64,000 nt of DNA from SLRI01 sp942491185 (GTDB lineage Bacteria > Pseudomonadota > Alphaproteobacteria > Geminicoccales > Geminicoccaceae): positions 467,134 through 531,133 of the forward strand of contig CALOAB010000018.1 of NCBI GenBank assembly GCA_942491185.1. The letters are read 5' to 3'. Positions within the stretch are counted from its first letter, which is position 1. Each line of letters opens with the position of its first letter. This document shows, piece by piece, positions 17,795 to 27,085 of this stretch. The notes under the pieces are model-generated. The model saw nothing but the letters and a program-made list of their open reading frames with translations. It did not search any database and had not been told where the DNA came from. The position numbers were made by a program, and so were the translations under genes.

Positions 17795-18505
17795 TCAGGC
17801 ACTAGTCTCCATGGCCCGCGCACGGTGGCAGGCAAGCATCATCAAGGCCGCGGTCTCGGCACGCAGGATAGTAGGGCCCAAACTCACTGCGACCAGATGG
17901 CCGGCTTGCCGGAGCGCTGCCCGCTCCTCGGGGCTGAAGCCGCCTTCCGGCCCCACCAAAAGCGCGGCATCGACCCTGCCGTCAAGAGCCGCAAGCAGCG
18001 GCCGGCCGCCGCGCTCGTCGGCGAAGATCACGCTCGGCGCCGCCGTCACCGCCTCGAGCAGATCACAAGCGGGCAACAGCTCCGGCACGCTCAGCCGCTC
18101 GCACTGCTCGACCGCCTCGACGATCCGCTGCCGCAGCCGCTCCGGCTTGCTGCCCTCGACCACGCCATGCCGGCAGCGCACCGGCTGCAGCCGGGCGACG
18201 CCCAGCTCCACCGCCTTCTCCAGCAGATAGTCGAGCCGCGGCTTCTTGAGCGGCGCAAACAGCAGCGTCGGCCCGGGCTCGACCGCCGGCGGCCGCAAGC
18301 GGGTCTCGACCAGAAGCTCGGCGCCGTGCCGCTCCAATCGCTCGAGCCGGGCGCGCCACTCGCCCGAGGCGGCGTTGAAGACGCGCAAGCCATCACCCGC
18401 CCGCGCGCGGAGCACGCTCTTCAGGTAATGGGTGGGTGCCGCGCCGAGCGTCAGCCCGCCCCCCTCCGCCAATGGCTCATCGAGATGCAGCCGTGTGTCA
18501 CGCAT
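17795..18505 (-). CDS. rsmE: 16S rRNA (uracil1498-N3)-methyltransferase RsmE
   Basis: 236 residues. An N-terminal PUA-like domain (to about 70) is followed by a SPOUT methyltransferase domain with the RsmE motifs: ekavELGV, LLVGPEGGFSPEE (about 185), and the knot-forming C-terminal SLGPTILRAETAAL that binds S-adenosylmethionine. It methylates U1498 of 16S rRNA in the ribosome. Length and motifs are normal. It is divergent from ubiA, with 53 bases between starts, so promoters for both probably overlap. Confidence 0.95.
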   Translation of the reverse strand: MRDTRLHLDEPLAEGGGLTLGAAPTHYLKSVLRARAGDGLRVFNAASGEWRARLERLERHGAELLVETRLRPPAVEPGPTLLFAPLKKPRLDYLLEKAVELGVARLQPVRCRHGVVEGSKPERLRQRIVEAVEQCERLSVPELLPACDLLEAVTAAPSVIFADERGGRPLLAALDGRVDAALLVGPEGGFSPEERAALRQAGHLVAVSLGPTILRAETAALMMLACHRARAMETSA

Positions 18506-18558
18506 CGCTTCAGCTCGTCGCCTTTACCGCTACTACCGCGGACGCTAAGTGAAGCGCC

Positions 18559-19482
18559 ATGAGTGGACAAGCCGGCGATCAGTACACCCGCGTCCCGGAC
18601 GAGCAGCTCGGCTGGCTCGTGCGGCTGCCGCGCCCGTTGCAGGATTACGGGCTGCTGGCGCGGCTCGACCGGCCGATCGGCACCTGGCTGCTGTTCATTC
18701 CCTGCCTTTGGGGGTTGGCGATCGCCGGCGGCACCGAGGCCATGCTCTGGGCACCTTTGTTCGCCATCGGCGCCATCGCCATGCGCGGGGCGGGGTGCAC
18801 GATCAACGACATGGCCGACCGCGAGTTCGACCGCAAGGTCGAGCGCACCCGCGCCCGGCCACTCGCCGCCGGCCGGCTGGGCCTGCGCGAGGCCATGGCC
18901 TTCCTGGCGCTACAGCTCGGCATCGGCCTCGTCGTGCTGCTCTTCCTGCCGCTCACGGCTGCGATCATCGCCCTTTGCAGCATGCCGTTCGTCATCGCCT
19001 ACCCGTTCATGAAGCGGGTGACCTACTGGCCGCAGGCCTTCTTGGGCCTGACCTTCAACTGGGGCGTGCTCGTCGGCTATGCGCTGATCACCGGCGGGCT
19101 CGGTTTGCCCGCACTCTTTCTCTACATGGCCGGCATCGCCTGGACCTTGGGCTACGACACCATCTACGCGCACCAGGACAAGGAGGACGACGCGCTGATC
19201 GGCGTGCTCTCCTCGGCCCTGAAGCTGGGCAGCGCCACCCAGTCCTGGCTCTACGGCTTCTACGGCGTGATGCTGCTCTGCCTGGTGCTCGCCGGACTCA
19301 GCGCCGATCTGGGCGGCCTCTTCTTCATGGCGCTCTTGCCGATCGCCGGCGTGCTCGCCTGGCAGGTGCAAGGCCTCGACATCGACGACGCCAATGATTG
19401 CCTCGCCCGCTTTCGCGCCAATCGCAGCCTCGGCCTCCTGGTCCTCGCCGCCCTCCTGCTCGGCCACTGGACCCTGCCGTGA
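18559..19482 (+). CDS. ubiA: 4-hydroxybenzoate polyprenyltransferase
   Basis: 307 residues with eight or nine membrane helices. The first Asp-rich motif is NDMADREFDRKVERTRARPLA (about residue 93), the second is GYDTIYAHQDKEDD (about 198), and the N-terminal RLDRPIGTWLL is typical of UbiA rather than CtaB. It attaches the polyprenyl tail to 4-hydroxybenzoate in ubiquinone synthesis, which fits a respiring organism with an aa3 oxidase. The last bases overlap the following channel gene as GTGA. Confidence 0.95.
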   Translation: MSGQAGDQYTRVPDEQLGWLVRLPRPLQDYGLLARLDRPIGTWLLFIPCLWGLAIAGGTEAMLWAPLFAIGAIAMRGAGCTINDMADREFDRKVERTRARPLAAGRLGLREAMAFLALQLGIGLVVLLFLPLTAAIIALCSMPFVIAYPFMKRVTYWPQAFLGLTFNWGVLVGYALITGGLGLPALFLYMAGIAWTLGYDTIYAHQDKEDDALIGVLSSALKLGSATQSWLYGFYGVMLLCLVLAGLSADLGGLFFMALLPIAGVLAWQVQGLDIDDANDCLARFRANRSLGLLVLAALLLGHWTLP

Positions 19483-20183
19483 CCCAGACACCTCAAGCGG
19501 CGGCGGCGGCCATCACGCACCGCGCGCTCTCGCTGCGGATCTTCAGGCTGCGCTTTCGGTTTCTGTTCGTCGCACTCTTGCTGGTGATCCTGGCTTCGCC
19601 CTTTCTCGATGACAGTTTTCTGCACCGAGCTTATTTCGTTGTCTTGTTCGCCATGGTCATGCTCGCTGCAATATTGATTGCGAGCGATCGCCACTGGCAC
19701 AAGCTCGTTGCCCTGGCTATCGGTGCGGTCTGGTTGGTTGTCAGCCTTATTGGCCTGAGTTGGCAGACGGGGGCCGTCACGATTTTTGCCAACTTGCTGG
19801 TATGTCTGTTCAGTGCCTTCGTCCTCTACCTGGTAATGAGCAACGTCGTCAGCGCCAAAGAAGTCGACCTCAACATCCTGCTGGGCGCTGCCTCGGTCTA
19901 CCTGTTGATTGCGATAGCCTGGACGGCCTCCTACATCGTCATCTTCGAATTGGACCCGGAAGCCTTCAAGCTGATTCACGGAGAGGCGCGGCCCTACTTC
20001 CATCAGTTTCTCTACTTCAGCCTGACGACGCTGACGACGGTGGGCTACGGCGATATCACGCCCGTGAGCCCCTTCGCCCAGATCTGGGCAACCATGGAGG
20101 CTGTCTTCGGCACGCTCTACATGGCGCTGCTGGTCGCCCGCCTCGTCGGCCTCTATCAGAGCCAGAAAGCGCAAGCCGAATAG
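19479..20183 (+). CDS. Two-pore-type/Kv-like potassium channel family protein
   Basis: 234 residues from a GTG that overlaps the ubiA stop (GTGA). Five hydrophobic segments precede a pore loop carrying the potassium selectivity filter TTVGYGD (about 182), and one more helix follows. There is no RCK/TrkA-N domain and no S4-like arginine ladder, so voltage gating is not indicated. It should conduct K+ across the inner membrane. The reading frame extends upstream to 19398 inside ubiA, but those residues are low-complexity. This gene and its 5' part are somewhat lower in GC than ubiA. Confidence 0.85.
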   Translation: MTQTPQAAAAAITHRALSLRIFRLRFRFLFVALLLVILASPFLDDSFLHRAYFVVLFAMVMLAAILIASDRHWHKLVALAIGAVWLVVSLIGLSWQTGAVTIFANLLVCLFSAFVLYLVMSNVVSAKEVDLNILLGAASVYLLIAIAWTASYIVIFELDPEAFKLIHGEARPYFHQFLYFSLTTLTTVGYGDITPVSPFAQIWATMEAVFGTLYMALLVARLVGLYQSQKAQAE

Positions 20184-20320
20184 CGGCCGCTCGTCGCCGA
20201 CGACCGAGATCGCACGGCAGCGCCCCCGGATGCGGGCTTGCGCGTCCATTCGTCCTCCGACACACATGCCGACCCGAGCAACCCTGCCGCAGCCGAACGG
20301 TTCAAGAACCACCCTGATTC

Positions 20321-21763
20321 ATGCCGATCCTCTCCGCACCCGCGCCAGCCCGAGCCATCACCAGCATGTCGTCGTCCAACAGCACCGGATCGAGCCTCAC
20401 CGACTGGCTCTCCCTCGATCGCCTGGGTGGCCTGGTCCAGGATCTCGGCAACGAGGTCGTCGATCTCGGTGACCGCCTCATCGACCGCCATGTCCGCCTC
20501 GCCGTCACCGGGCTGAGGCGCAGCGGCAAGACCGTCTTCACCACGGCGCTGGTCCACCATCTGCTCGACGGCCACGACCTGCCGTTCGTCGCCGCCGTGC
20601 ACGAGGACCGCTACCAGGGCGCCCGCCTCGTCCCCGTCCGCGGCCCGGCCTTCCCCTTCGAGCTGTTCCGCCAGCAGCTGACCGCCGATCCGCCCGGCTG
20701 GCCGGAGCCCACCGAGCGGCTGACCACGCTCCGGCTCGAGCTGCGCTTCCAGTCCACCGGCATGGTGCAGAAGATGCTGGCGCCGACCGGCAGCCTGATC
20801 GTCGAGATCATCGACTACCCGGGCGAATGGCTGCTCGACCTGCCGCTCCTGGCCATGGACTATGCGAGCTTCTCGGCCCAGGCGATGGCCCGGGACCGGC
20901 GGGCACCGAGGCTCGCCGTCGCCGGCGCCTGGCAGGCTGCGCTCGACGCGATCACGCCTGCGACCGAGCCGGAGACGCTGGTCGAGGCCTACCGCGCCTA
21001 CCTCACCCGCGTGCAGCGCGAGCTGGCCTTGAGCCTGGTCCAGCCCGGCCGCCTGGTCACCGCCGACCCGGACATGAGCCTGGGCTTCACGCCCTTGCCC
21101 GACGACGCGCCGCGAGCGCTGATCGATGCCATGGCAGAGCGCTTCGAGCGCTACAAGAGCGAGGTGGTCGAGCCCTTCTACACCAACCATTTCAGCCGCT
21201 TCGACCGGCAGATCGTGCTGGTCGACCTGTTCCACGCCCTAAATGCCGGCAGCAGCCACTTCACCGACTGCCAAGAGGCGCTTTCGACCATCCTCGAGAG
21301 CTTCCGCTACGGCTCGTCCAGCCTGTTGTCCCGCCTCTTCAACCCGAGCATCACCAAGCTGCTGTTCGCCGCCAGCAAGGCCGACCACGTCGCCGCCAAC
21401 CAGCACGCCAACCTCAAGCAGCTGCTCGAGCTGATGATCGCACCGGCCAGGCGCAAGGCGCGCTTCGCCGGGCTCGACACCGATGTCCTGGCCCTTTCGG
21501 CGCTCCGCGCCACCGACACGGTCAAGACCGAGCATCACGGCCAGCAGCTCTCCTGCGTCAAGGGCCGGCTGAAGAACGAGGACCGCGAGACCGTGCTGTT
21601 CCCGGGCGAGATCCCGCCCGATCTGCCCGACGACGAGGACTGGCGCTCCGGCCGCTTCCAGTTCAAGGATTTCCGCCCCAGGCGGCTGGTGCCGGGCCAG
21701 AAGGGCCAGCATCTCCGCCTCGACCAGGCGATCGAGTTCCTCATCGGGGACAAGCTGGTATGA
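20321..21763 (+). CDS. YcjX-like (DUF463) GTPase/ATPase
   Basis: 480 residues (465 if the ATG at 20366 is used; neither start has a clear ribosome site). The P-loop GLRRSGKTVFT is near residue 65, and the conserved VEIIDYPGEWLLDLPLL (a Walker B/switch-like segment) is near 160. The C-terminus includes FLIGDKL. YcjX proteins are P-loop NTPases encoded with the DUF697 protein YcjF and linked to envelope or heat stress; the molecular role is unknown. The stop overlaps the next start as ATGA, so the two are translationally coupled. Confidence 0.88.
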   Translation: MPILSAPAPARAITSMSSSNSTGSSLTDWLSLDRLGGLVQDLGNEVVDLGDRLIDRHVRLAVTGLRRSGKTVFTTALVHHLLDGHDLPFVAAVHEDRYQGARLVPVRGPAFPFELFRQQLTADPPGWPEPTERLTTLRLELRFQSTGMVQKMLAPTGSLIVEIIDYPGEWLLDLPLLAMDYASFSAQAMARDRRAPRLAVAGAWQAALDAITPATEPETLVEAYRAYLTRVQRELALSLVQPGRLVTADPDMSLGFTPLPDDAPRALIDAMAERFERYKSEVVEPFYTNHFSRFDRQIVLVDLFHALNAGSSHFTDCQEALSTILESFRYGSSSLLSRLFNPSITKLLFAASKADHVAANQHANLKQLLELMIAPARRKARFAGLDTDVLALSALRATDTVKTEHHGQQLSCVKGRLKNEDRETVLFPGEIPPDLPDDEDWRSGRFQFKDFRPRRLVPGQKGQHLRLDQAIEFLIGDKLV

Positions 21764-22758
21764 GCGCCAAGGACCCGATCCGCCCCTTCGAGCTGGACCC
21801 CGAGAACGGCCGCTTCGAGATCGAGGCACCGCCGCGCGAGCTGCCCGAGCGCGAGCCACCGCTGCCCGCCAAGCTGCCGAAGGAGCCGCGTTTTTGGCAG
21901 AAACCCGGCCTCCTGGCGCTCACCGCCATCGTCGGCCTCGTCCTGATCCAGGCGATCAACTATGTCCGCGAGCTGATCACCACCGCCCCGCTGCTCGGCT
22001 GGCCCTTTCTCATTTTGCTCCTGGTCGCGGTCGGCACGGCGGTCGCCACCATCTGGCGCGAGGTCTTCGACATCCGCCGGGTGCGCAAGGCCGAAAGCCT
22101 GCGCTCGACCGGCGCCAGGCTCGCCACCTCCGAGCTGCACGGCGAGGCCAAGGGCTTCCTCAAGGCGCTCGACCACCAGCTCGACGAGACGCCGCGTGAG
22201 GACATCACGGCAGCAGCCGAGCGCGGCCTCGCCGATGCCGAGATCGTCACCCTCTACGAGCGCCAGGTCCTGGCCCCCCGCGACAAGCGTGCCTATCGCC
22301 TCGTGCTCGAGGGCAGTCGCGACATCGGCATTCTGACGGCGCTGAGCCCACTGGGCCTGCTCGACGGCGTGCTCGTGCTCTGGCGCACCACCATGATGCT
22401 GCGCAGCATCGCCCGTTCGTATGGCCTGGCACTCAGCCCGGCGGCCTCCTTCAGCCTGCTCAAGAGCTGCATCCGCAACGCCGCCTTGGCCGGCCTCGCC
22501 GATGCGGTGAGCCACGCCGCCGTCGAGCATGTCGGCGCCTCGCTCACCGCATTGCTCTCGGCCCGCGCCGGCCAGGGGGCCGGCAACGCGCTGCTCGCCG
22601 GCCGGCTCGGCCTCGAGGCCATCCGCCTGACCCGGCCACTGCCCTTCATCAAGGAGCCCGAGCCCCGCCTCGCCCATGTCAGGGCCGCCATCTTCGATGT
22701 CGGCGACAAGGCGAAGCGCGAGAAGGTCCCGCTCACGCCCGACAACGAGGCCTCGTAG
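21760..22758 (+). CDS. DUF697 / YcjF (UPF0283) family membrane protein
   Basis: 332 residues. A Pro/Glu-rich N-terminus (to about 45) precedes two membrane helices (about 49-67 and 78-97). A charged linker follows, then the DUF697-type C-terminal domain with hydrophobic helices around 190-280 (LSPLGLLDGVLVLWRTTMMLRSIA). It is the usual partner of YcjX, here coupled by ATGA. The pair probably acts at the inner membrane; the mechanism is unknown. Confidence 0.87.
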   Translation: MSAKDPIRPFELDPENGRFEIEAPPRELPEREPPLPAKLPKEPRFWQKPGLLALTAIVGLVLIQAINYVRELITTAPLLGWPFLILLLVAVGTAVATIWREVFDIRRVRKAESLRSTGARLATSELHGEAKGFLKALDHQLDETPREDITAAAERGLADAEIVTLYERQVLAPRDKRAYRLVLEGSRDIGILTALSPLGLLDGVLVLWRTTMMLRSIARSYGLALSPAASFSLLKSCIRNAALAGLADAVSHAAVEHVGASLTALLSARAGQGAGNALLAGRLGLEAIRLTRPLPFIKEPEPRLAHVRAAIFDVGDKAKREKVPLTPDNEAS

Positions 22759-22771
22759 GAGCGAAAGGACG

Positions 22772-23251
22772 ATGGAGCAGCCTGACGGCACCCATCTGGC
22801 CCAGCTCAACGTGGCGACGGCCATCGACGACCTCGACAGCGACCGGCTCAATGGCTTCATGGCCGCCATCCGTGGCGTCAACAAGCGGGCCGAGATGTCA
22901 CCGGGCTTCGTCTGGCGGCTGCAGGACGAGATCGGCGCTGCCACGGGCATCCAGGCGCGCAACGACCCGCGCCTGATCGTCAACCTCTCGGTCTGGGCCA
23001 CGGCCGAGGATCTCGAGCACTTCGTCTGGGGCGCCTTGCACAAGAAGGTCTACGCCAAGAAGGCCAAGTGGTTCGCGCCACCCAAGGCGCATCACCTGGT
23101 GATGTGGTGGGTCCCCATCGGCCACCGGCCGAGCCTGAAGGAAGCGCTGGCCAGGCTCGATCAGCTGGACGCGCAAGGCGCCACAGCCGACGCTTTCGGT
23201 TGGGAGTCCCTGCCCAACGTCCAGCTCTGGCGAACGCAACGCTGCGCTTGA
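22772..23251 (+). CDS. DUF3291 domain protein
   Basis: 159 residues from an ATG with GCGAAAGGACG upstream. It shows the dimeric alpha/beta barrel pattern of DUF3291: HLAQLNVAT at the start, NDPRLIVNLSVWATAEDLEHFVW in the middle, and KWFAPPKAHHLVMWWVPIGHRPS with conserved His and Trp residues. Related folds include small monooxygenases and heme-binding proteins, but no activity is established for this family. It follows the DUF697 gene by 13 bases and is probably co-transcribed. Confidence 0.82.
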   Translation: MEQPDGTHLAQLNVATAIDDLDSDRLNGFMAAIRGVNKRAEMSPGFVWRLQDEIGAATGIQARNDPRLIVNLSVWATAEDLEHFVWGALHKKVYAKKAKWFAPPKAHHLVMWWVPIGHRPSLKEALARLDQLDAQGATADAFGWESLPNVQLWRTQRCA

Positions 23252-23314
23252 GGCTTGTCCGGTCACGGCTCGGCCACCAGAATGACATCAATCAACGACA
23301 TGGAGGCCGGCGCA

Positions 23315-24157
23315 ATGGCGCGGAAGAAGAACAAAGACAAGGACGAGAGCAAGGCCCCCCAGGCCGAGGCGGCAGCGCCCGAGAAGATGAAACGCAAGGT
23401 GTTCGAGCAGGAGCTGGAGAAGCTGCAGGTCGAGCTCACCCGGCTGCAGGCCTGGGTCAAGGCCGAGGGCAAGCGCATCATCGTCGTCTTCGAGGGCCGC
23501 GACACGGCAGGCAAGGGCGGCGTGATCAGCCGCATCACCGCCCGCACCAGCCCCAGGGTCTACAAGCACATAGCCCTGCCGGCCCCCTCCGACCGCGAGA
23601 AGAGCCAGCTCTATCTGCAACGCTACATGGCCCATTTTCCGGCCGCTGGAGAGATCATCCTCTTCGACCGTTCCTGGTACAACCGGGCCGGGGTCGAGCG
23701 CGTGATGGGCTTCTGCACCGACAAGGAGTACGAAGATTTCCTGCTCCGCGCCCCCAGTTTCGAGCGCTACATCCAAGACAACGGCATCATCTTGATCAAG
23801 TACTTCCTCGACGTCAGCCAGGACGTGCAGCGAAGCCGCTTCGAGGCGCGGATCGAGGAGCCGATGAAGCACTGGAAGCTGAGCCCGATGGACACCGAAT
23901 CGGTGCGCCGCTGGTGGGACTACACCAAAGCCTACCAGCGGATGTTCGCGGCGACCCACACACCCGACACGCCCTGGCACATCGTCCCGGCCGACGACAA
24001 GCGACGCGCGCGCCTCAACCTGATCAGCCACCTCCTCGACACCATTCCTTATGAGAAGGTGCCGCCGAGCCTGCCGAAGATCCCGAAGGCGAAGCCTAAG
24101 CCCAAGGGTGCCAGCGACACGCTCGGTGCCGGCCAGGTCATCCCGGCACGATACTGA
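23315..24157 (+). CDS. ppk2: Polyphosphate kinase 2 family protein
   Basis: 280 residues. The start at 23315 is chosen because GGAGG lies 10 bases upstream; an upstream in-frame ATG at 23282 lacks such a site. PPK2 motifs are clear: Walker A FEGRDTAGKGGV (about 66), the lid/Walker B region DRSWYNRAGVERVMGF (about 122), and DTESVRRWWDYT. It transfers phosphate between polyphosphate and nucleotides. The short single-domain form is typical of class I enzymes that favour ADP or GDP phosphorylation, but class cannot be proved here. The N-terminus is Lys-rich. It lies 14 bases before the SulP gene. Confidence 0.93.
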   Translation: MARKKNKDKDESKAPQAEAAAPEKMKRKVFEQELEKLQVELTRLQAWVKAEGKRIIVVFEGRDTAGKGGVISRITARTSPRVYKHIALPAPSDREKSQLYLQRYMAHFPAAGEIILFDRSWYNRAGVERVMGFCTDKEYEDFLLRAPSFERYIQDNGIILIKYFLDVSQDVQRSRFEARIEEPMKHWKLSPMDTESVRRWWDYTKAYQRMFAATHTPDTPWHIVPADDKRRARLNLISHLLDTIPYEKVPPSLPKIPKAKPKPKGASDTLGAGQVIPARY

Positions 24158-24170
24158 CGGGCGCCACGCC

Positions 24171-25910
24171 TTGAACCCGAATCCGCCGACAGATCGGCGG
24201 TCGGCCATCGCCCGCTGGCTGCCCGGCCTGGCGGCGCTACTGGCCTATGACCGGCGCTGGCTGGGCGCCGACGTGGCGGCCGGGCTGTCGGTCGCGGCCA
24301 TCGCACTCCCGGTCGGCATCGCTTATGCATCGCTGGCCGGCGTGCCGGCCGCCATCGGCATCTATTCGGCGATCTTCCCGCTCTTCGCCTATGCGCTCTT
24401 CGGCTCGTCGCGCCAGCTGATCATCGGCCCGGATGCCGCCACCTGCCTGATGGTGGCGGCCACCCTGGCGCCGCTGGCCGCCGGCGATCCCGAGCGCTAT
24501 CTGGCGCTGCTGCCGATCCTGACGCTGATCACCGGCTGCTTCTATGTGGGTGCTGGCTACGCCAGGCTCGGCTTCATCGCGAGCTTCCTGTCGCAGCCGA
24601 TCCTCACCGGCTATCTCAACGGCATCGCGCTGATCATTATCGCGGGCCAATTGCCCAAGCTGCTGGGCTACCCCACGGCAGCCGGCGAGTTCTTCCCGCG
24701 GCTGATCGAGCTGGCGCAAAACGTCAGCCAGAGCCACTGGCCCACGGCAGCTCTCGGCCTCGGCCTCATGGCGGTCATGATCATCCTGCGCCGGCTGTTT
24801 ACCGCCCTGCCCGCGGCCCTGGTCGTCGTCGTGCTCGGCATCATCCTCGTCTTCTTCTTGAACCTCGAAGCGCGTGGCGTGCTGACGATCGGCGCCGTGC
24901 CCGCGGGCCTGCCGACCTTCGCCCTTGCCGTCTTCAACGTCGAAACCTATCGAAGCCTGCTCGAGAACGCGGCCGGCATCGTCTTGATCAGCTTCACCTC
25001 CGGCGTGTTGACGGCCAAAAGCTTCGCCCAGCGCAACGGCTACGATATCAACGCCAACCAGGAGCTCGTGGCCTTCGGCGCCGGCAATCTCGTCTCCGGC
25101 CTGACCCAGGGCTTTCCGGTGACCGGCGCCGATTCCCGAACCGCGGTCAACAACGCCATCGGCGGCAAGACCCAGCTCGTCGGCATCGTCGCCGGCATCA
25201 CCATGCTGCTCGTGCTGTTCTTTCTCACAGCACCGCTGGCGCTGGTGCCGACAGCAGCGCTCGCCGCGGTCATCGTGATCTCCGCCATCGGCCTTTTTGA
25301 TCTCACAGGCCTCAAGCAGCTCAGCCGAATGAGCCGGCGCGAGGCGCTGATCTCGATCCTCACCACCACAGGTGTGCTCGTGCTCGGCGTTCTCGACGGT
25401 GTGGTGGTGGCCGTCGGCCTCTCGCTGGTCTGGATCCTGGCCCTCGCACTCCGCCCGGGCGACGCCGTTCTCGGCCGGGTTCGGGGCCTCAAAGGCTTTC
25501 ACAGCAAGAGCGACTACCCGCAGGCCGTCACCGAGCCGGGGCTGCTCATCTACCGCTTCAACGCCAACATCGTCTTCTACAACATCGACTACTTCCGCGA
25601 GCGCCTGCTCGAGCAGATGCGCCGCTCCACGGAGCCGCTGCGCTGGGTGGTGGTCGATCTCTCACCAGTCAGCATCATCGACTCGACCGCGCTCAACCGC
25701 TTCGAGGATCTGCGCGACGAGCTGCAGCTTCGCGATGGCATCACGCTCGCCGTGGCGCGCGCCCGGCAGCAGCTGGCCAAGCATTTCGATCCGAGCTTCA
25801 TTGCCGAGCGCATGGCGGCCGGGCAGACCCTGTTCTTTCCAACGCTGCGTGCCGCCGTCAAAGCCTACAAGCGGGAAATGCGCGCCAAAGCTGCCGATCC
25901 GACCACATAG
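24171..25910 (+). CDS. SulP family anion transporter with STAS domain
   Basis: 579 residues if a TTG at 24171 is used; there is no good ATG, and the start is uncertain. The membrane domain has about 12 segments with the SulP signature near the N-terminus (PVGIAYASLAGVPAAIGIYSAI) and GFPVTGADSRTAVN at about 325. A C-terminal STAS domain runs from about 460 to 560 (VVDLSPVSIIDSTALNRF). It would move sulfate, bicarbonate or another anion across the inner membrane, probably with Na+ or H+. It follows ppk2 directly. Confidence 0.9.
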   Translation: MNPNPPTDRRSAIARWLPGLAALLAYDRRWLGADVAAGLSVAAIALPVGIAYASLAGVPAAIGIYSAIFPLFAYALFGSSRQLIIGPDAATCLMVAATLAPLAAGDPERYLALLPILTLITGCFYVGAGYARLGFIASFLSQPILTGYLNGIALIIIAGQLPKLLGYPTAAGEFFPRLIELAQNVSQSHWPTAALGLGLMAVMIILRRLFTALPAALVVVVLGIILVFFLNLEARGVLTIGAVPAGLPTFALAVFNVETYRSLLENAAGIVLISFTSGVLTAKSFAQRNGYDINANQELVAFGAGNLVSGLTQGFPVTGADSRTAVNNAIGGKTQLVGIVAGITMLLVLFFLTAPLALVPTAALAAVIVISAIGLFDLTGLKQLSRMSRREALISILTTTGVLVLGVLDGVVVAVGLSLVWILALALRPGDAVLGRVRGLKGFHSKSDYPQAVTEPGLLIYRFNANIVFYNIDYFRERLLEQMRRSTEPLRWVVVDLSPVSIIDSTALNRFEDLRDELQLRDGITLAVARARQQLAKHFDPSFIAERMAAGQTLFFPTLRAAVKAYKREMRAKAADPTT

Positions 25911-25954
25911 CGCAGCCCCCGCACAGGTCGACGTCGCCGGCAGCTGCCCGGCAC

Positions 25955-26223
25955 TAGCAGGCTGCTGAAGAAGTCGCGATGGCCGCGATGCGGCCAAAAT
26001 GGCCGGGAGCGAGAAAGCGCGAGGGACAGCGATGCAGCGCGCATCGCGCCCGACGAAGCTCGCCGGCCATTTTCGCTGCATCCCTTTGGGACGGGACGCT
26101 TTTCGCCGCTGCGTGCGTTGCTCGACGCTCGACGATGCGGTGCATCGCCTTCGCGCCGAGCGCCTGCTCAGCTGTGAAAATCGATCCCGTCGCGGCCGTC
26201 GGGACTTCTTCAGCAGCCTGCTA
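25955..26223. repeat. MITE-like element, 269 bp, with long terminal inverted repeats
   Basis: The ends are inverted copies of about 35 bp, starting TAGCAGGCTGCTGAAGAAGT on the left and ending with the complement ACTTCTTCAGCAGCCTGCTA on the right. Both ends are flanked by TA. A second internal inverted pair surrounds a ggccaaaatggcc-type motif near 25988 and 26064. No protein is encoded. The structure is that of a nonautonomous transposable element or a large REP-like element. A stretch near 26100-26150 resembles 61909-61958. Confidence 0.7.
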
Positions 26224-26394
26224 AACCCGAAACCGGGCACGCCCGAGCACGCGCCAAACCTAATGGTGGGTCACCCCTCACTACGCCCAAATACGTTAAC
26301 ATATTGTTAACGAGCATCGGCTCGGCGTACCAATGCCCCGAGAGACCAAGCGTGCTCGCCAAGGAAGCACGCGAATTGGGATGGAGACCCGGCC

Positions 26395-27057
26395 ATGTGG
26401 GACGGGAGAGCCTGGCGCTGGTTAACGATCGCGCTCGCCATTTTTGCCCTCGGCGGCACGGCATCGGCATCGCCGTTGTCGACGTCCTGGTTCGAGCGCG
26501 CCGCGCCGGCACCACTCTTGCGCGACTTCACCGCGGGCACGATCCGCGGCCCGGCCGGCTGGGAAGCCTGGTGCCGTGACGCCGCCGCCAAATGCCAGCG
26601 GACGCATGCCGCCGTCATTGGCCTGGATGACGCGACCGCCGGCGTGCTGGCCAAGGTCTTCGCCACCGTCCTGGCGCGGATCACCCCGGTCGAGGAGCCG
26701 CCAGGCCAGGACCATTGGCGGCAGATCGACCATCCAGGTGTCGGCGATTGCGACGACTACGCCATCACCTGGCGCGAGGCCCTGGTCGCCGCCGGCCTGC
26801 CGCGCGGTGCCATGGACATCGCCGTCGCCGAGACCGAGCAGGGCGAGATTCACGCCGTCCTCGCCATCCATACCAGCCAGGGCACGCTGATCTTCGACAA
26901 CCGCTACCCGACGCCCCGCGCCTGGACCAGCCTGCCCTATGCCTGGCTCGCCATCGAGCCGGTGACCACCGAGCTGGCCGTCTGGCAGGCCCTGCCCGAC
27001 CACCAGCGCATCGGCAACACGCCACCGCTCACAGCGGAGGGCGAGGCGCCGCGCTGA
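26395..27057 (+). CDS. Transglutaminase-like cysteine peptidase (BTLCP/LapG-like), secreted
   Basis: 220 residues with a signal peptide (cleavage near residue 26, TASASP). The catalytic triad of the BTLCP family is visible: Cys in GDCDDYA (about 119), His in EIHAVLAI (about 153) and Asp in FDNRYP (about 168). LapG members cut large adhesins at the cell surface when a c-di-GMP receptor releases them. No LapD or giant adhesin gene lies nearby, so that role is unproven. The 5' flank (26290-26390) is AT-richer and holds the likely promoter. Confidence 0.85.
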   Translation: MWDGRAWRWLTIALAIFALGGTASASPLSTSWFERAAPAPLLRDFTAGTIRGPAGWEAWCRDAAAKCQRTHAAVIGLDDATAGVLAKVFATVLARITPVEEPPGQDHWRQIDHPGVGDCDDYAITWREALVAAGLPRGAMDIAVAETEQGEIHAVLAIHTSQGTLIFDNRYPTPRAWTSLPYAWLAIEPVTTELAVWQALPDHQRIGNTPPLTAEGEAPR

Positions 27058-27085
27058 GCCGCTGACCACGGGACCAGAGTGTCTC

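Noticed and set aside
25955..26223. CRISPR-like repeat
   Set aside because: Only one inverted pair is present, with no regularly spaced direct repeats or cas genes in the window.
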